DNA of 57,293 bases from Erythrobacter sp. (GTDB taxonomy: Bacteria > Pseudomonadota > Alphaproteobacteria > Sphingomonadales > Sphingomonadaceae): assembly GCA_002695185.1 (NCBI GenBank), contig NZOF01000201.1, positions 1,802-59,094 on the forward strand, written 5' to 3'. Under the pieces are notes generated by a model. The model did no database searches. It saw only the letters and a program-made list of their open reading frames with translations, and was not told the DNA's origin. Numbering within the stretch: position 1 is the first letter of the stretch; each line of letters starts with the position of its first letter. Shown piece by piece: positions 17,550 to 26,543 of the stretch. The translations under genes were made by a program, and so were the position numbers.

Positions 17550-18808
17550 AGGCCTGTCGATGAAGGGTGCCGCGCTTGCCTGTTGGGCGCTAGCGTTCTC
17601 GGCGCCTGCCTACGCAGACACGCTTCGGGAAGCGATTGCATCAGCTTATGCCACCAATCCTACGCTGGCAGAGGCGCAGGCGCGGCAGGAGGCGCTGAAG
17701 GAAGCGCCGGAGCAGGCTCGAGCCGAAGGGCGGCCGGCGCTCTTTGCAACGGCCGATAGCGGCTATGACGATGCCGGTGGGGAAATCTCCGGCAGCGCGA
17801 ATTTACACGCCGACTTGCCGATCTGGACCGGAGGGCGCGTTTCCTCTTCCGTTCGTGCAGCATCGGCCGATGTTGCGGCAGGAGAAAGACCTGCGTGACA
17901 GCGAAGCAGCTATGCTGCAGCGGGTAGTGACGGCTTATGCGGATCTCCTGTTTGCACAGGAAGCGGTCGAGGTTGCGCGTATCGGGATCGAGCGGCTCGA
18001 CCAGCAGGTGGGCGAGGCGCAGTCTCGCTTTGATCTTGGCGAGGCCACCCGGACCGATGTCGCGCAACTCGAAGCGCAGCGTTCGAGCGTCATCGCCAAC
18101 CTTGCCGATGCAGAGGCTGGATCGGCGAGTGCAAGGGCAACCTATTTGGCAGTGGTAGGCCGGGATCCAGAGATGCTGGACAACGTTACCCCCCTTCCGT
18201 CTCTGCTTCCGGCTGATCTCTCAGCCGCGCGTGCGTATGCCGAGATCGCTAATCCCCGCCTGCTGGAGCGACTTAGGATTGCCGAAGCTTCTGCAGCGCG
18301 GATCGACCGCGCCCGCGCCGAGGGCTCGCCGAGCGTAGGACTCTCAGGAGCTTATGGCGGTGCAGTGCGTGAAACGAGTGGTGACCTTAGAGGCTACAAC
18401 AACATTGCCTCGGTCGGGATTACCCTGCGGATTCCGTTGGTGAGTGGTGGCCTGGTAGCCTCTCAAGTACGCGAAGCCGAAGCGACCTTTAGGGCGGATC
18501 GCTATGCCGTCCTCGCCGTAGCGCGCGAAACGATCCGCTCAGTCGACACTGCCTGGGCGGACCTACAGGCTGCGACGCGACGCGAACGGGCAAACGAGGA
18601 AGGACTGATTGCCGCAAAATTGACGCTCGATGGGGTGCGGGCGGAATATGAATACGGACTTCGCTCGACGCTCGATATTCTTCTTTCCGAACAGAGCTAT
18701 CGCTCTGCCCAACTCGCTTTGGCTCGCGCGCGTAGTGATGTTCTGATTGCGCAGGCTGCGCTCCTTAAAGCCTCGGGTCTTCTCAATCGGAAGGCTTATC
18801 TGGACTAA
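17542..18808 (+). pseudogene. TolC-family outer-membrane efflux protein, apparent +1 frameshift
   Basis: The gene encodes a TolC-type outer-membrane channel but is split between two frames. The first part (17542-17898) has a signal peptide (CWALAFSAPAYA) and the N-terminal TolC repeat up to VRAASADVAAGE, then runs into TGA at 17896. The second part continues in the next frame (EDLRDSEAAML onward) to 18808 and includes the rest of the coiled-coil and barrel repeats, ending KASGLLNRKAYLD. Removing one A from the AAA at 17885-17887 restores a normal protein of about 421 residues. Either the gene is inactivated or the base is a sequencing error. It is the last gene of the adaptor-ATPase-permease operon, so a true break would remove that exporter's dedicated channel. 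Confidence 0.85.
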
Positions 18809-18927
18809 TCGAACAAATCGTCAATGAGTATAGGGTTGCAAGCCTCTGATACCGTGCTTGAACGGGCGTTGCGACGGTGTCACCACCGAGGCGTCGAATG
18901 AAAGAAGCAATGTCATAAGGGTATCCG

Positions 18928-21741
18928 CTAACGAAAGGATAGTTCTACGGCATCACCATCGTAGATGATCGTCCTAGTCGGTTCCTTAGAGAATACTGCC
19001 ACATCCCCACTGCCATTGTGCATAATCACGCCTATCTGGCGCCGGGTGTGCATCCCGGGATAGCTACCTGTTCGCTGACCAATGGTCAGAGTTTGCTTAG
19101 CCTCGCTCCAAGCCATTGGGATGTGGGTGAATTCGCTATCTTTATAGCCCATGTCGGTTCCTTCATCTTCGTAGAGTGTGAAGGTGCCGTCGGCTCCTGA
19201 GAAGACGTGCACAGTAAGGTCGCCTCCCGTATCCTGCGCCGTCGATTGAACGACTGGGCCGCTGGGCACGATGGATCCAGCGCGAACGTAGAGAGGCATG
19301 CGCTCACGCGGGGCGGCAGCGGTTATCGTTTGCCCTCCGGTCAGGCGCTGGCCAGTGTTCGCATCGATCCAATCTGCTCCGGCAGGAAGATAGACTTCGC
19401 GCTCGCGCGCTTCGAATTGGGTGACGGGTGCCACCAGCAGTGCGGGACCAAACAGGTACTGGTCGTCGATTTCCCAAGTCGCGCGATCGCTCTCGAAATC
19501 CATGACCAGCGGCCGCATCATCGTCGCGTCGTCGTAATGCGTGCTCGCGGCGACGGTATAGATATAGGGCATGAGCGCGTAGCGCAGCCGGTGATAGTAT
19601 GTGAGGCTTTCCATCATCGCAGGATCCTGCGCCGCAATGACAGGGGTCTCGCGCTGCGGATATTCGCCATGACTGCGAAACAGCGGGCTGAAGGCGCCGA
19701 ACTGAAACCAGCGCGTATACAACTCGCGCCACTCCGGAAGGTGTTCGGGGTCTTCCTGGCTGTAGCGATTTTCCAGTGAGAAACCGCCGATATCATGTGT
19801 CCAATGCGGCACACCTGCGAGGCTAAGGTTGAGGCCGGCGCTGATCTGGTCGCGCAGGTCGTCCCACCGGGCTGCCACGTCACCCGACCACAGTGCAGCC
19901 GACGCGCGCTGCACTCCGCCGAAACCGCTGCGGGTGAGAATGAAGGGACGCTTATCCGGCTGCGCCTCACGCAATCCATTCGCCACACCTTCGGCATGGG
20001 GGAGGGGATAGGAATTGAAGATCGCCGCGCCCGGTACGCCGGTGGCGGGGCTGGTCATCTGATACTTGCGTTCCTCGACGGAGAGATTGGAATGCCAGTC
20101 CGGTTCTGTTGCATCCATCCACCACGCATCGAAGCCCATCGGTATCAATGTTTCGCGCATCTGCCGCCAGTAAATCTCGCGCGCTTCCTGTGCGTAGGGA
20201 TCGTAGAAGGTGTTGGGATAGCCTTGACCCACCCAATCGAGCTGACCCGCCTCGAGCGGCCGTTCATAGAGGTACCCGCCCGCTGCCAGCTCCTTGGCGT
20301 GCGCGGTGCTGGGATAGAACTTCGGCCAGACCGAAATCATGATCCGTGCACCCTGGTCGTGCACCTCGCGCACCATGCCCGCGGGATCTGGGAAGCGGGC
20401 GAGATCGAAGCAATGGCAACCCCAGCTGTCTTCAGGCCAGTAGAACCAGTCCTGCACGATGTTATCGATCGGTATCTCGGCATCGCGATAAGCGCTCACG
20501 ACATCCAGCAATTCAGCCTGCGTATTGTAGCGCTGGCGTGACTGCCAGAAGCCGAACGCCCATTTGGGCATCATCGGTGCGTTGCCGGTCAGTCGGCGGT
20601 ACCCTGCGATCGCATCGTCCATCGTGGGGGCGGGAACGACATAATAGTCGATGGCCTTTCCCGCTTCGCTCGCGAAGCTGACCGAGTGGCGGTCGGCGTC
20701 TGGCAGAGGGTCCGCATGCTCGAGTGCGATGTAGCCCTGGTTGGGTTCCCAGTCGATCTGCAGCGTGACTGGTTCGCCAGCTTGGAGGCCGAGTTCGAAA
20801 TTGTGGTACCAGGGATTCCAGTTCTGCCGCCAGCGTGACAGCACTTCTTCGCCATCGGCCGACACGCTGACATAGCTGGAGGAATAGAGCCGGAATTTGT
20901 GCGTGCCGCTGATTTCAGGTGTGAACGTGCCGGTCCAAACGACGCGCTGCTCTTCCACCGAATTGCCCGCCGTATTCTGGCCCGTGGTGGCTGCTTCCAC
21001 TGCGGCGGTAGCTTCGGCTGGCCAGCGGGATTGGTCGCGAATATATTGATAATCAATTGTATCCTCGGCTCGCGAGATAACCATTCGGTCGCCAAGATAG
21101 TAATCAGCCTGCCAATCGAGCGAGAGCTTCTCATAAGGCTCGGGATCCCCGACCCGGGTAATCGAATTATTGTCCCACAGCAGCCCGTAACCGCGGGTGG
21201 AAACGAGGTAGGGAACGGCAATCGACATATTGTGCTGGGCCAGCTCCACGTCTTCGCCGTTATAGTTCATCTGCCGGTTCTGGTGCTGGCCAAGGCCGTA
21301 CAAGCCTTCGTCCGTGGAGCGATTGAACTGGACCCGGGTGGCGAACCATTCCTGCCCTTCCAGCTCGACGGGGGTGATGGTGCGGGCCGATGCATTCTCG
21401 TCGAGCAGCAATTCTCCCTCGCTGCCGTAAACCGCCAGTCGCCCGTCCGACATTTGCACCATCGCAGTGCCGCCGGTTGATACAAGGCTGGCCCAGCCGT
21501 CCGATGAAGCGAACTGCGGATCACCGTCGGCATCGGCGATGACCATCAGGCTTTCGGCGGCATCGTCTACTTCTTCGGCCACCGTCACGCGAAAGCTGCC
21601 ATCGGCGAAAGCGAGCACGCGAACCTGCTCACCCGCATCGGTCGTCACCAGCATTCCGTGATCGACCTGCTCCACTTCGCCTGCCAGAGCCGAAGTGGAA
21701 AGCGCCAACATGCTGGCGGTCGCGGCGATTGCAATTCTCAT
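18928..21741 (-). CDS. GH31 alpha-xylosidase-like glycosidase with PA14 insert
   Basis: This is a secreted or periplasmic family 31 glycoside hydrolase of 937 residues, probably an alpha-xylosidase acting on xyloglucan oligosaccharides. It has a signal peptide (MRIAIAATASMLALSTSALA), an N-terminal beta domain, a PA14 domain inserted at about 235-370, a (beta/alpha)8 catalytic domain with the nucleophile in WWMDATEPD, and an acid/base region around WSGDVAARWDD. C-terminal beta domains follow. The PA14 insert is the hallmark of Xyl31A-type xyloglucan alpha-xylosidases. The start at 21741 overlaps the stop of the GH35 gene (ATGA), so the two are cotranscribed. The frame extends 10 codons further upstream, but the signal peptide fixes the start. 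Alpha-glucosidase activity is the main alternative. Confidence 0.88.
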   Translation of the reverse strand: MRIAIAATASMLALSTSALAGEVEQVDHGMLVTTDAGEQVRVLAFADGSFRVTVAEEVDDAAESLMVIADADGDPQFASSDGWASLVSTGGTAMVQMSDGRLAVYGSEGELLLDENASARTITPVELEGQEWFATRVQFNRSTDEGLYGLGQHQNRQMNYNGEDVELAQHNMSIAVPYLVSTRGYGLLWDNNSITRVGDPEPYEKLSLDWQADYYLGDRMVISRAEDTIDYQYIRDQSRWPAEATAAVEAATTGQNTAGNSVEEQRVVWTGTFTPEISGTHKFRLYSSSYVSVSADGEEVLSRWRQNWNPWYHNFELGLQAGEPVTLQIDWEPNQGYIALEHADPLPDADRHSVSFASEAGKAIDYYVVPAPTMDDAIAGYRRLTGNAPMMPKWAFGFWQSRQRYNTQAELLDVVSAYRDAEIPIDNIVQDWFYWPEDSWGCHCFDLARFPDPAGMVREVHDQGARIMISVWPKFYPSTAHAKELAAGGYLYERPLEAGQLDWVGQGYPNTFYDPYAQEAREIYWRQMRETLIPMGFDAWWMDATEPDWHSNLSVEERKYQMTSPATGVPGAAIFNSYPLPHAEGVANGLREAQPDKRPFILTRSGFGGVQRASAALWSGDVAARWDDLRDQISAGLNLSLAGVPHWTHDIGGFSLENRYSQEDPEHLPEWRELYTRWFQFGAFSPLFRSHGEYPQRETPVIAAQDPAMMESLTYYHRLRYALMPYIYTVAASTHYDDATMMRPLVMDFESDRATWEIDDQYLFGPALLVAPVTQFEAREREVYLPAGADWIDANTGQRLTGGQTITAAAPRERMPLYVRAGSIVPSGPVVQSTAQDTGGDLTVHVFSGADGTFTLYEDEGTDMGYKDSEFTHIPMAWSEAKQTLTIGQRTGSYPGMHTRRQIGVIMHNGSGDVAVFSKEPTRTIIYDGDAVELSFR

Positions 21742-23360
21742 CGGTAAGTTCCCATTTCCACACGGAGCCACACGGGCTGTTTTCCGAAATTAAATCCGTA
21801 ATCCACCTGGTCGCCGTTCCAGCGGCGGCGCATAACCCATCGGCCATCGACGAAGCTGCCTTCCTGGGCCTCGATAATCTGCGCCTGCTCTCCCGTAGCG
21901 GGATTAGCCAGCGTAAGGCGCACACGCACATTCCTTCCCGTGATCAGGAAAGTGTCGTCGGCCAGTTGCGCGATCATGGTCCCGCCGGTGGGCACGTCTT
22001 TGAGCGGATGATCCTGCTGGTCTTCGAACGACCATTCATCCTCGCCGAACATCCAGCGGCCGTAATACGCGCCGATTTTCCATCGGCCCATCGTATGAAA
22101 CTGGTCACTTCCGTCCGGACCCCGGGCAGTGCCCCAGGTGGGGTGGTTCATTGCGATGCGGGCCCAGTCGCGCGCTGCGGGAGCCAGCAAGCGATAAGGC
22201 GCAGCGAAGGCTTCCAGCGTTTCCTCGTCCAGTTCGGGCGCGCCGAGAGGATGATTGACGTAGCCGGTGGCATCCATCCCGAACGGGCTGAACATGACAC
22301 CGCCCTTGCCGAGAGTCGGCCAGATGAACCGGGCGTAGGCACTCGCATTCCCGATCTCAGGGACCAGCAGGGGCCAGTTGCCCTCACCATAGCGGTCGAG
22401 ATACCGGATGACCGACGCAGCATCGCGGTTGTAGATGTCAGGTCCGTAGGCATCCACGCTGGGGGCGGCAATCCGCCAGATCGGCAGCGCGTTCCAGTTG
22501 GGTCCACCGGATGGCCCGACATCGCCGCCCACATCTGTAAACGCATCGCCCAGTGCAGCATTCACCATCACTGGCAGGTCCCATTCGGCCAGGCCGGCTT
22601 GCGCCACGTGTTCGACATAGCGAGCCATGTGCCAGCTCGTGAAAAACTGCTCGGCGCGCGGGCCGAAAGCGTCCTTCCAGCTTTGCCGCGCTATGCCCAG
22701 TCCATCAGCGAGCTCTTTCGGGATCGGCTCGGCAAAAGCCTGCGCTGGTCCATCGGCATGATCGCGGGCGAGACGATAGCTGCCGGTCTCGTTCTCGACC
22801 TGAACCATAATCACTGTGTGCTGCGGATCGATTTGCGCCAGTCGCCGCATGAGCTGCGCGAAGGCACGACCATCGGCCTGCCGCGTAGCTTCGGCATGAG
22901 GCGAAAGCGCGTAATGCGCGCTGCCATCGGGATTGCGCATTCGAGGGAAACGCACTCCGTCGCGCTTCACCCAGGCAGGCGCGTAAGCGGGGGCGGTGTT
23001 CTTGAAGGCGCCATACCACAGCAGCACCAGCCGCTTGTCGTGCAAACGCGCCTGCTGCACCAGCGTATCGAGGAAAGAGAGATCGTATTGCCCCTCTACT
23101 GGCTCGATTTGTTCCCACGCGACGGGCATCAGCAATGTGTTCGCGTATAGCCGGTCCATCATCGGCCAAACTTGTTCCAGCATGGCTGGATAGTTGGAGG
23201 AATTATTCGCTTGAACAGCCAGCGCCAGATAAGGCTCACCATCGACGATCAAAGCGGTGTGAGAGTTACCCCGCTCGAAATGCGGAACCTGCGATGCGGC
23301 CGGCATGACAAACGCACACGTCAGGACGACGCCGGCTAAGACCGCAAGTAATCGCAACAT
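21738..23360 (-). CDS. GH35 beta-galactosidase-like glycosidase (DUF5597 C-terminus)
   Basis: This is a family 35 glycoside hydrolase of 540 residues with a signal peptide (MLRLLAVLAGVVLTCAF). The acid/base Glu is in VQVENETGS and the likely nucleophile is in VPEIGN. The C-terminal portion resembles the DUF5597 beta domain of bacterial xyloglucan-specific GH35 enzymes such as Bgl35A. It would remove terminal galactose from xyloglucan oligosaccharides before the GH31 xylosidase acts. ATG 23360 is chosen because it begins the signal peptide and follows a GGGAGGGG ribosome-binding site; an ATG 69 bp upstream (23429) is unlikely. It overlaps the GH31 gene by 4 bp. Confidence 0.87.
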   Translation of the reverse strand: MLRLLAVLAGVVLTCAFVMPAASQVPHFERGNSHTALIVDGEPYLALAVQANNSSNYPAMLEQVWPMMDRLYANTLLMPVAWEQIEPVEGQYDLSFLDTLVQQARLHDKRLVLLWYGAFKNTAPAYAPAWVKRDGVRFPRMRNPDGSAHYALSPHAEATRQADGRAFAQLMRRLAQIDPQHTVIMVQVENETGSYRLARDHADGPAQAFAEPIPKELADGLGIARQSWKDAFGPRAEQFFTSWHMARYVEHVAQAGLAEWDLPVMVNAALGDAFTDVGGDVGPSGGPNWNALPIWRIAAPSVDAYGPDIYNRDAASVIRYLDRYGEGNWPLLVPEIGNASAYARFIWPTLGKGGVMFSPFGMDATGYVNHPLGAPELDEETLEAFAAPYRLLAPAARDWARIAMNHPTWGTARGPDGSDQFHTMGRWKIGAYYGRWMFGEDEWSFEDQQDHPLKDVPTGGTMIAQLADDTFLITGRNVRVRLTLANPATGEQAQIIEAQEGSFVDGRWVMRRRWNGDQVDYGFNFGKQPVWLRVEMGTYR

Positions 23361-23381
23361 CCCCTCCCGTGTTTGCGCTAC

Positions 23382-23407
23382 CATTGCAAAGTTGAGCAGC
23401 ATTGCAA
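23382..23407. promoter_or_regulatory. Direct repeat CATTGCAA upstream of the GH35-GH31 operon
   Basis: CATTGCAA occurs at 23382-23389 and 23400-23407 (18-bp period), and TTTGC/GCAAA arms flank the first copy (23372-23390). They lie 20-50 bp upstream of the GH35 start, where a repressor site would be expected. The rest of the 259-bp gap to the flavin reductase gene shows no gene. The evidence is positional only. Confidence 0.25.
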
Positions 23408-23619
23408 GAGTTTCGGTGGCGCGCGGCAAGGTAGGTACTTTATGGTAACGGTGTAAAACCTATTGGTGTGACCGAAACCGCCGAAAGCTGGACTTCGATT
23501 TGTTTTTCTAGTGGTGGGCTACATTCCGCGAACTGTACCAATGCAAAATTACGTTATTAAAGCTGTCAAACTCTCTCTGCCTTCGTGAACCGAACCGCTG
23601 CCCAAGCATAATGCAGTAG

Positions 23620-24237
23620 ATGACGGTATTTCACACCTACGATCTGGCTGAGGGGCATCGATTGCCGCACGATCCCTTGAACGCTATTATTGCGCCGCGG
23701 CCTATCGGATGGATTTCGACCATGAGCGCTGATGGGGCAAGGAACCTCGCTCCTTACAGTTTCTTCAATCTGATCAATTACAGCCCCCCGCTCATTGCCT
23801 TCGCTTCGTCCGGGTGGAAGGACTCCGTGGCCAATGTCGACGAAACCGGTGAGTTCGTTTGGAACTTGGCGACTATGGCTCAGGCAGAGCAAATGAACGT
23901 CACTTCAGCGAGAGTGGGTGGCGATGTCGACGAGTTCGATCTTGCCGGGCTCGCCACATTGCCATCCGCGATCGTGAAACCCGATCGAGTGGCTGGTAGC
24001 CCGGTCCATTTCGAATGCCGGCTAAGCCAGCTCATACGTCTGGAGAACAAGGAAGGCATCGAACTCGACCAGTGGCTGGTCATAGGAGAAGCAGTCTGCA
24101 TTCATATCGACGTGGCGATGCTTGAGGACGGGATCTATCAAACCGCACGCCCACACCCGATAACTCGCGGTGGCGGCCCGGCCGACTATTTCGAGATAAC
24201 GGAAGACCAGCTGTTCAAAATGAAGCGTCCTGGTTGA
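23620..24237 (+). CDS. Flavin reductase-like FMN-binding protein (DIM6/NTAB family)
   Basis: The 205-residue product matches the flavin-reductase-like split-barrel family, which binds FMN and is often the reductase partner of monooxygenases or an oxidoreductase of unknown substrate. Visible family features are PRPIGWISTMSADGARNLAPYS near the N-terminus (phosphate and isoalloxazine contacts), FSFFNLINYSPPLI-like core strands and VWNLATMAQAEQMN. ATG 23620 has no strong ribosome-binding site. It is a single gene between the divergent glycosidase operon and the tetR gene, with no monooxygenase neighbour, so its substrate cannot be inferred. Confidence 0.82.
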   Translation: MTVFHTYDLAEGHRLPHDPLNAIIAPRPIGWISTMSADGARNLAPYSFFNLINYSPPLIAFASSGWKDSVANVDETGEFVWNLATMAQAEQMNVTSARVGGDVDEFDLAGLATLPSAIVKPDRVAGSPVHFECRLSQLIRLENKEGIELDQWLVIGEAVCIHIDVAMLEDGIYQTARPHPITRGGGPADYFEITEDQLFKMKRPG

Positions 24238-24328
24238 TCAGGTCGGGTCTTGGCGAAGGCCATGCTACACTGCCGCACCCGCGCCCGATCTCGGTCGGAA
24301 ACGCATTGAAAATTTGGGCAGAAGTTCT

Positions 24329-24342
24329 ATACTTAAAAGTAT
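24329..24342. promoter_or_regulatory. Palindrome ATACTT-AA-AAGTAT at the tetR start
   Basis: The 14-bp inverted repeat ends on the first two bases of the tetR start codon (ATG at 24341), where bound repressor would block its own expression. It shares the TAC-N6-GTA core with the two sites upstream of the RND efflux operon (24965-24980 and 25011-25026), so all three are probably sites for the same TetR protein. Confidence 0.5.
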
Positions 24343-24940
24343 GGAAAAGGTTGCAACACGAGGTCGCCCACGCGAATTCGATACAGACGAGGCGCTTGGC
24401 CATGCGCTGCGCCTGTTCTGGCAGAAGGGCTATGAAGGCACCTCCTTAAGCGACCTGACCGAGGCGATGGGGATTACCCGGCCGAGCCTGTATGCCGCTT
24501 TCGGCAATAAAGAGAATCTCTTCATCCTGGCTCTCGACCTCTACGAGAAAGACAAGCTCGCTTATATTGGCGAGGCGATCGCAGCGCCCACGGCGCGGGC
24601 GGTTGCCGAAACGCTGTTACTTGGCGCCGTAGATGTGGCCACGGGTGGGGAATGCCGAGGCTGTATGGGCGTAATTGCTTCGGTCGGGTGCCAGAGCATT
24701 GAGCCTTCCATTCGTGACGATGTGAATGCGCGTGCCGAGTCTGCAAAACAACTAATCGTCGACCGGATGCAACGCGCCATCGATGCCGGTGAATTTGTCG
24801 TACCGACCGATGCCACGGCGATAACGCGCTACCTTCTTGCCTTGATGCAGGGCATGTCCGTTCAAGCGCAATCGGGGGCGAGTAGACAAGACCTTCTGCA
24901 AGTTACTGAATCTGCATTGCTTTCTTGGCCGTCGCGCTGA
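24341..24940 (+). CDS. TetR-family transcriptional repressor
   Basis: The 199-residue protein has a TetR N-terminal helix-turn-helix (GYEGTSLSDLTEAMGITRPSLYAAFGNKENLF), preceded by the RGRPREFD segment typical of AcrR/YezE-like members, and an all-helical ligand-binding domain with a TetR_C-like ending. Two Cys in GGECRGCMG and one in GCQS lie in the ligand domain. ATG 24341 is preferred over an upstream TTG (24314). It is upstream of and co-directional with the RND efflux operon and almost certainly represses it; operator-like sites at both promoters support this. Confidence 0.9.
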   Translation: MEKVATRGRPREFDTDEALGHALRLFWQKGYEGTSLSDLTEAMGITRPSLYAAFGNKENLFILALDLYEKDKLAYIGEAIAAPTARAVAETLLLGAVDVATGGECRGCMGVIASVGCQSIEPSIRDDVNARAESAKQLIVDRMQRAIDAGEFVVPTDATAITRYLLALMQGMSVQAQSGASRQDLLQVTESALLSWPSR

Positions 24941-24964
24941 TCTCTCACTGAGATTCGCCAAAAA

Positions 24965-25026
24965 ATACCTAGCGGTACATAAATTTCGCTTGACCTGAAC
25001 ATCAGATTACATACTTATCGGTACAG
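24965..25026 (+). promoter_or_regulatory. RND operon promoter with two TetR-type operators
   Basis: Two related 16-mers, ATACCTAGCGGTACAT (24965-24980) and ATACTTATCGGTACAG (25011-25026), are 46 bp apart and share ATAC-N5-GGTACA. A -35-like TTGACC (24990-24995) sits between them, and the -10 region (about 25012-25017, TACTTA) falls inside the second site. Repressor binding at the second site would cover the -10 box. The 224-bp gap between tetR and the adaptor gene has no other visible content. Confidence 0.5.
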
Positions 25027-25164
25027 ATAGTCACGCAGCGATACTTCGTTGTGCGGCGGCTGGTTGCCGCAAGTCTCCAGCTCATCCGAATTACGAGCGT
25101 TTTGCTTCGAAAGCCCTTGCTTTTGGAGACGGGGACGCTTGTCCGATAAGGTCAGGTATATTTC

Positions 25165-26493
25165 ATGTTCGACACACCGTTCGATCGCCAAGCGGATCAA
25201 GTCGCTGAAGAGCGCCGCGCCCAGCACATTGCCGAAATTCTGGACGGTTCTGACCCGGAAGAAGGTGTTCGTCTTGCTGACCGACCTCTCATGCCTCGAC
25301 GGAAGCGACTTTGGCTCGGCATAGCCTTAGTGGCCGCCGTTTTGGCTGCCTGGTGGCTGATCGGCAGCAAGCCTGAAGCTACCGCGGCCGCAGGACCGCC
25401 GGTCGTAACTGCCGCGCATCCGCTGCAAAAAGAAATCACCGAATGGGATGAGTTCGTCGGCCGTTTCGAGGCCAGTCGCAGCGTTGAAGTTCGCCCCCAA
25501 GTATCCGGCGAGATCACACGGGTGCATTTCACCGATGGTCAATTCGTACAACAAGGCGCCCCCCTGTTTACCATCGATTCGCGCACATATCGCGCAGCGC
25601 TGGCTGAAGCGCGGGCAGAAGTTGCGCGCGCCGAAAGCGCGCTTGCCTTATCTAAGGACAATCTGGCGCGCGCACAGCGGCTTGTTAGCGAAGATGCGAT
25701 TGCTGGTACCGAAATCGATCGCCTGGAAGCAGAGGTGCGAAACGATGCGGCAGTCTTAACCGCCGCAAAGGCCCGGGTGTCCGCGCGTGCCCTAGACGTT
25801 GGTTTCACCACAGTTCGCGCGCCGATTTCCGGCCGCATATCCGACCGCCGCATCGATGCAGGCAATCTCGTATCCGGCGGCGGCGGAAGCAGCGCTACGC
25901 TGCTCACCACAATCAACGCCGTCGATCCGGTCTATTTCGAATTTACTGGCTCGGAAGCGCTGTTCCTGAAAGCGCGTCGCGAAGGACTGGAGAAGGGTAC
26001 CTTGGTTGAAATACGCCTGCAGGACGAAGCCGAGTACCGCTGGCACGGCGCACTGGATTTTACCGATAACGGGCTCGACAGTCAGTCGGGTACTATCCGG
26101 GCGCGGGCTGTTGTCCAAAATGGCGATGGCTTCCTCGCGCCAGGTCTCTTCGGCCGGATGCGGCTGGCGACCGGGGGTAAACACCAGGCTTTGCTGATAC
26201 CCGACACCGCCATCGTCACAGACCAGACACGCAAGCTGGTGTTGGTGGTCGAGAAAGACGGAACGGTGGCTAGTCGGCCAGTCGAACTCGGGCCGCTCGT
26301 AGGGCAACTCCGCGTGATCGAGAGAGGTATCAAGCCCTCGGACCGCGTCATTATCAAGGGCACTCAAATGGCGATGCCTGGCCAGAAGGTCACCGCTCAG
26401 AATGGGCGGATCGAAGTGGCCGCGCCCGCCGGAGACAAAGCAAGGGAAGCCCCCGCCGCGATCCCTGCCTCATCCGCCAGCCTTGCTAGCTGA
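25165..26493 (+). CDS. RND efflux periplasmic adaptor (MexE/AcrA-like)
   Basis: This is the membrane-fusion subunit of an RND multidrug pump. The 442-residue product has a charged N-terminal extension of about 45 residues before the anchor helix (LWLGIALVAAVLAAWWLIG). It then has a lipoyl domain (VEVRPQVSGEITRVHF), an alpha-hairpin (about 145-215), the second lipoyl half (TTVRAPISGRISDRR), and beta-barrel and membrane-proximal domains (LLIPDTAIVTDQ). ATG 25165 follows an AGG. The cytoplasmic extension is longer than usual, and an internal ATG before PRRKRLW (25291) is an alternative start. It is the first gene of an adaptor-pump-channel operon. Confidence 0.92.
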   Translation: MFDTPFDRQADQVAEERRAQHIAEILDGSDPEEGVRLADRPLMPRRKRLWLGIALVAAVLAAWWLIGSKPEATAAAGPPVVTAAHPLQKEITEWDEFVGRFEASRSVEVRPQVSGEITRVHFTDGQFVQQGAPLFTIDSRTYRAALAEARAEVARAESALALSKDNLARAQRLVSEDAIAGTEIDRLEAEVRNDAAVLTAAKARVSARALDVGFTTVRAPISGRISDRRIDAGNLVSGGGGSSATLLTTINAVDPVYFEFTGSEALFLKARREGLEKGTLVEIRLQDEAEYRWHGALDFTDNGLDSQSGTIRARAVVQNGDGFLAPGLFGRMRLATGGKHQALLIPDTAIVTDQTRKLVLVVEKDGTVASRPVELGPLVGQLRVIERGIKPSDRVIIKGTQMAMPGQKVTAQNGRIEVAAPAGDKAREAPAAIPASSASLAS

Positions 26494-26543
26494 TCCGCGC
26501 ACGCGGCACCCCACACGCCCTTTTTCACGCCCGGAGTGCGTCC

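Noticed and set aside
21729..23150. Plus-strand open frame of 473 codons
   Set aside because: It is antisense to the GH35 gene, which carries both catalytic glutamates.
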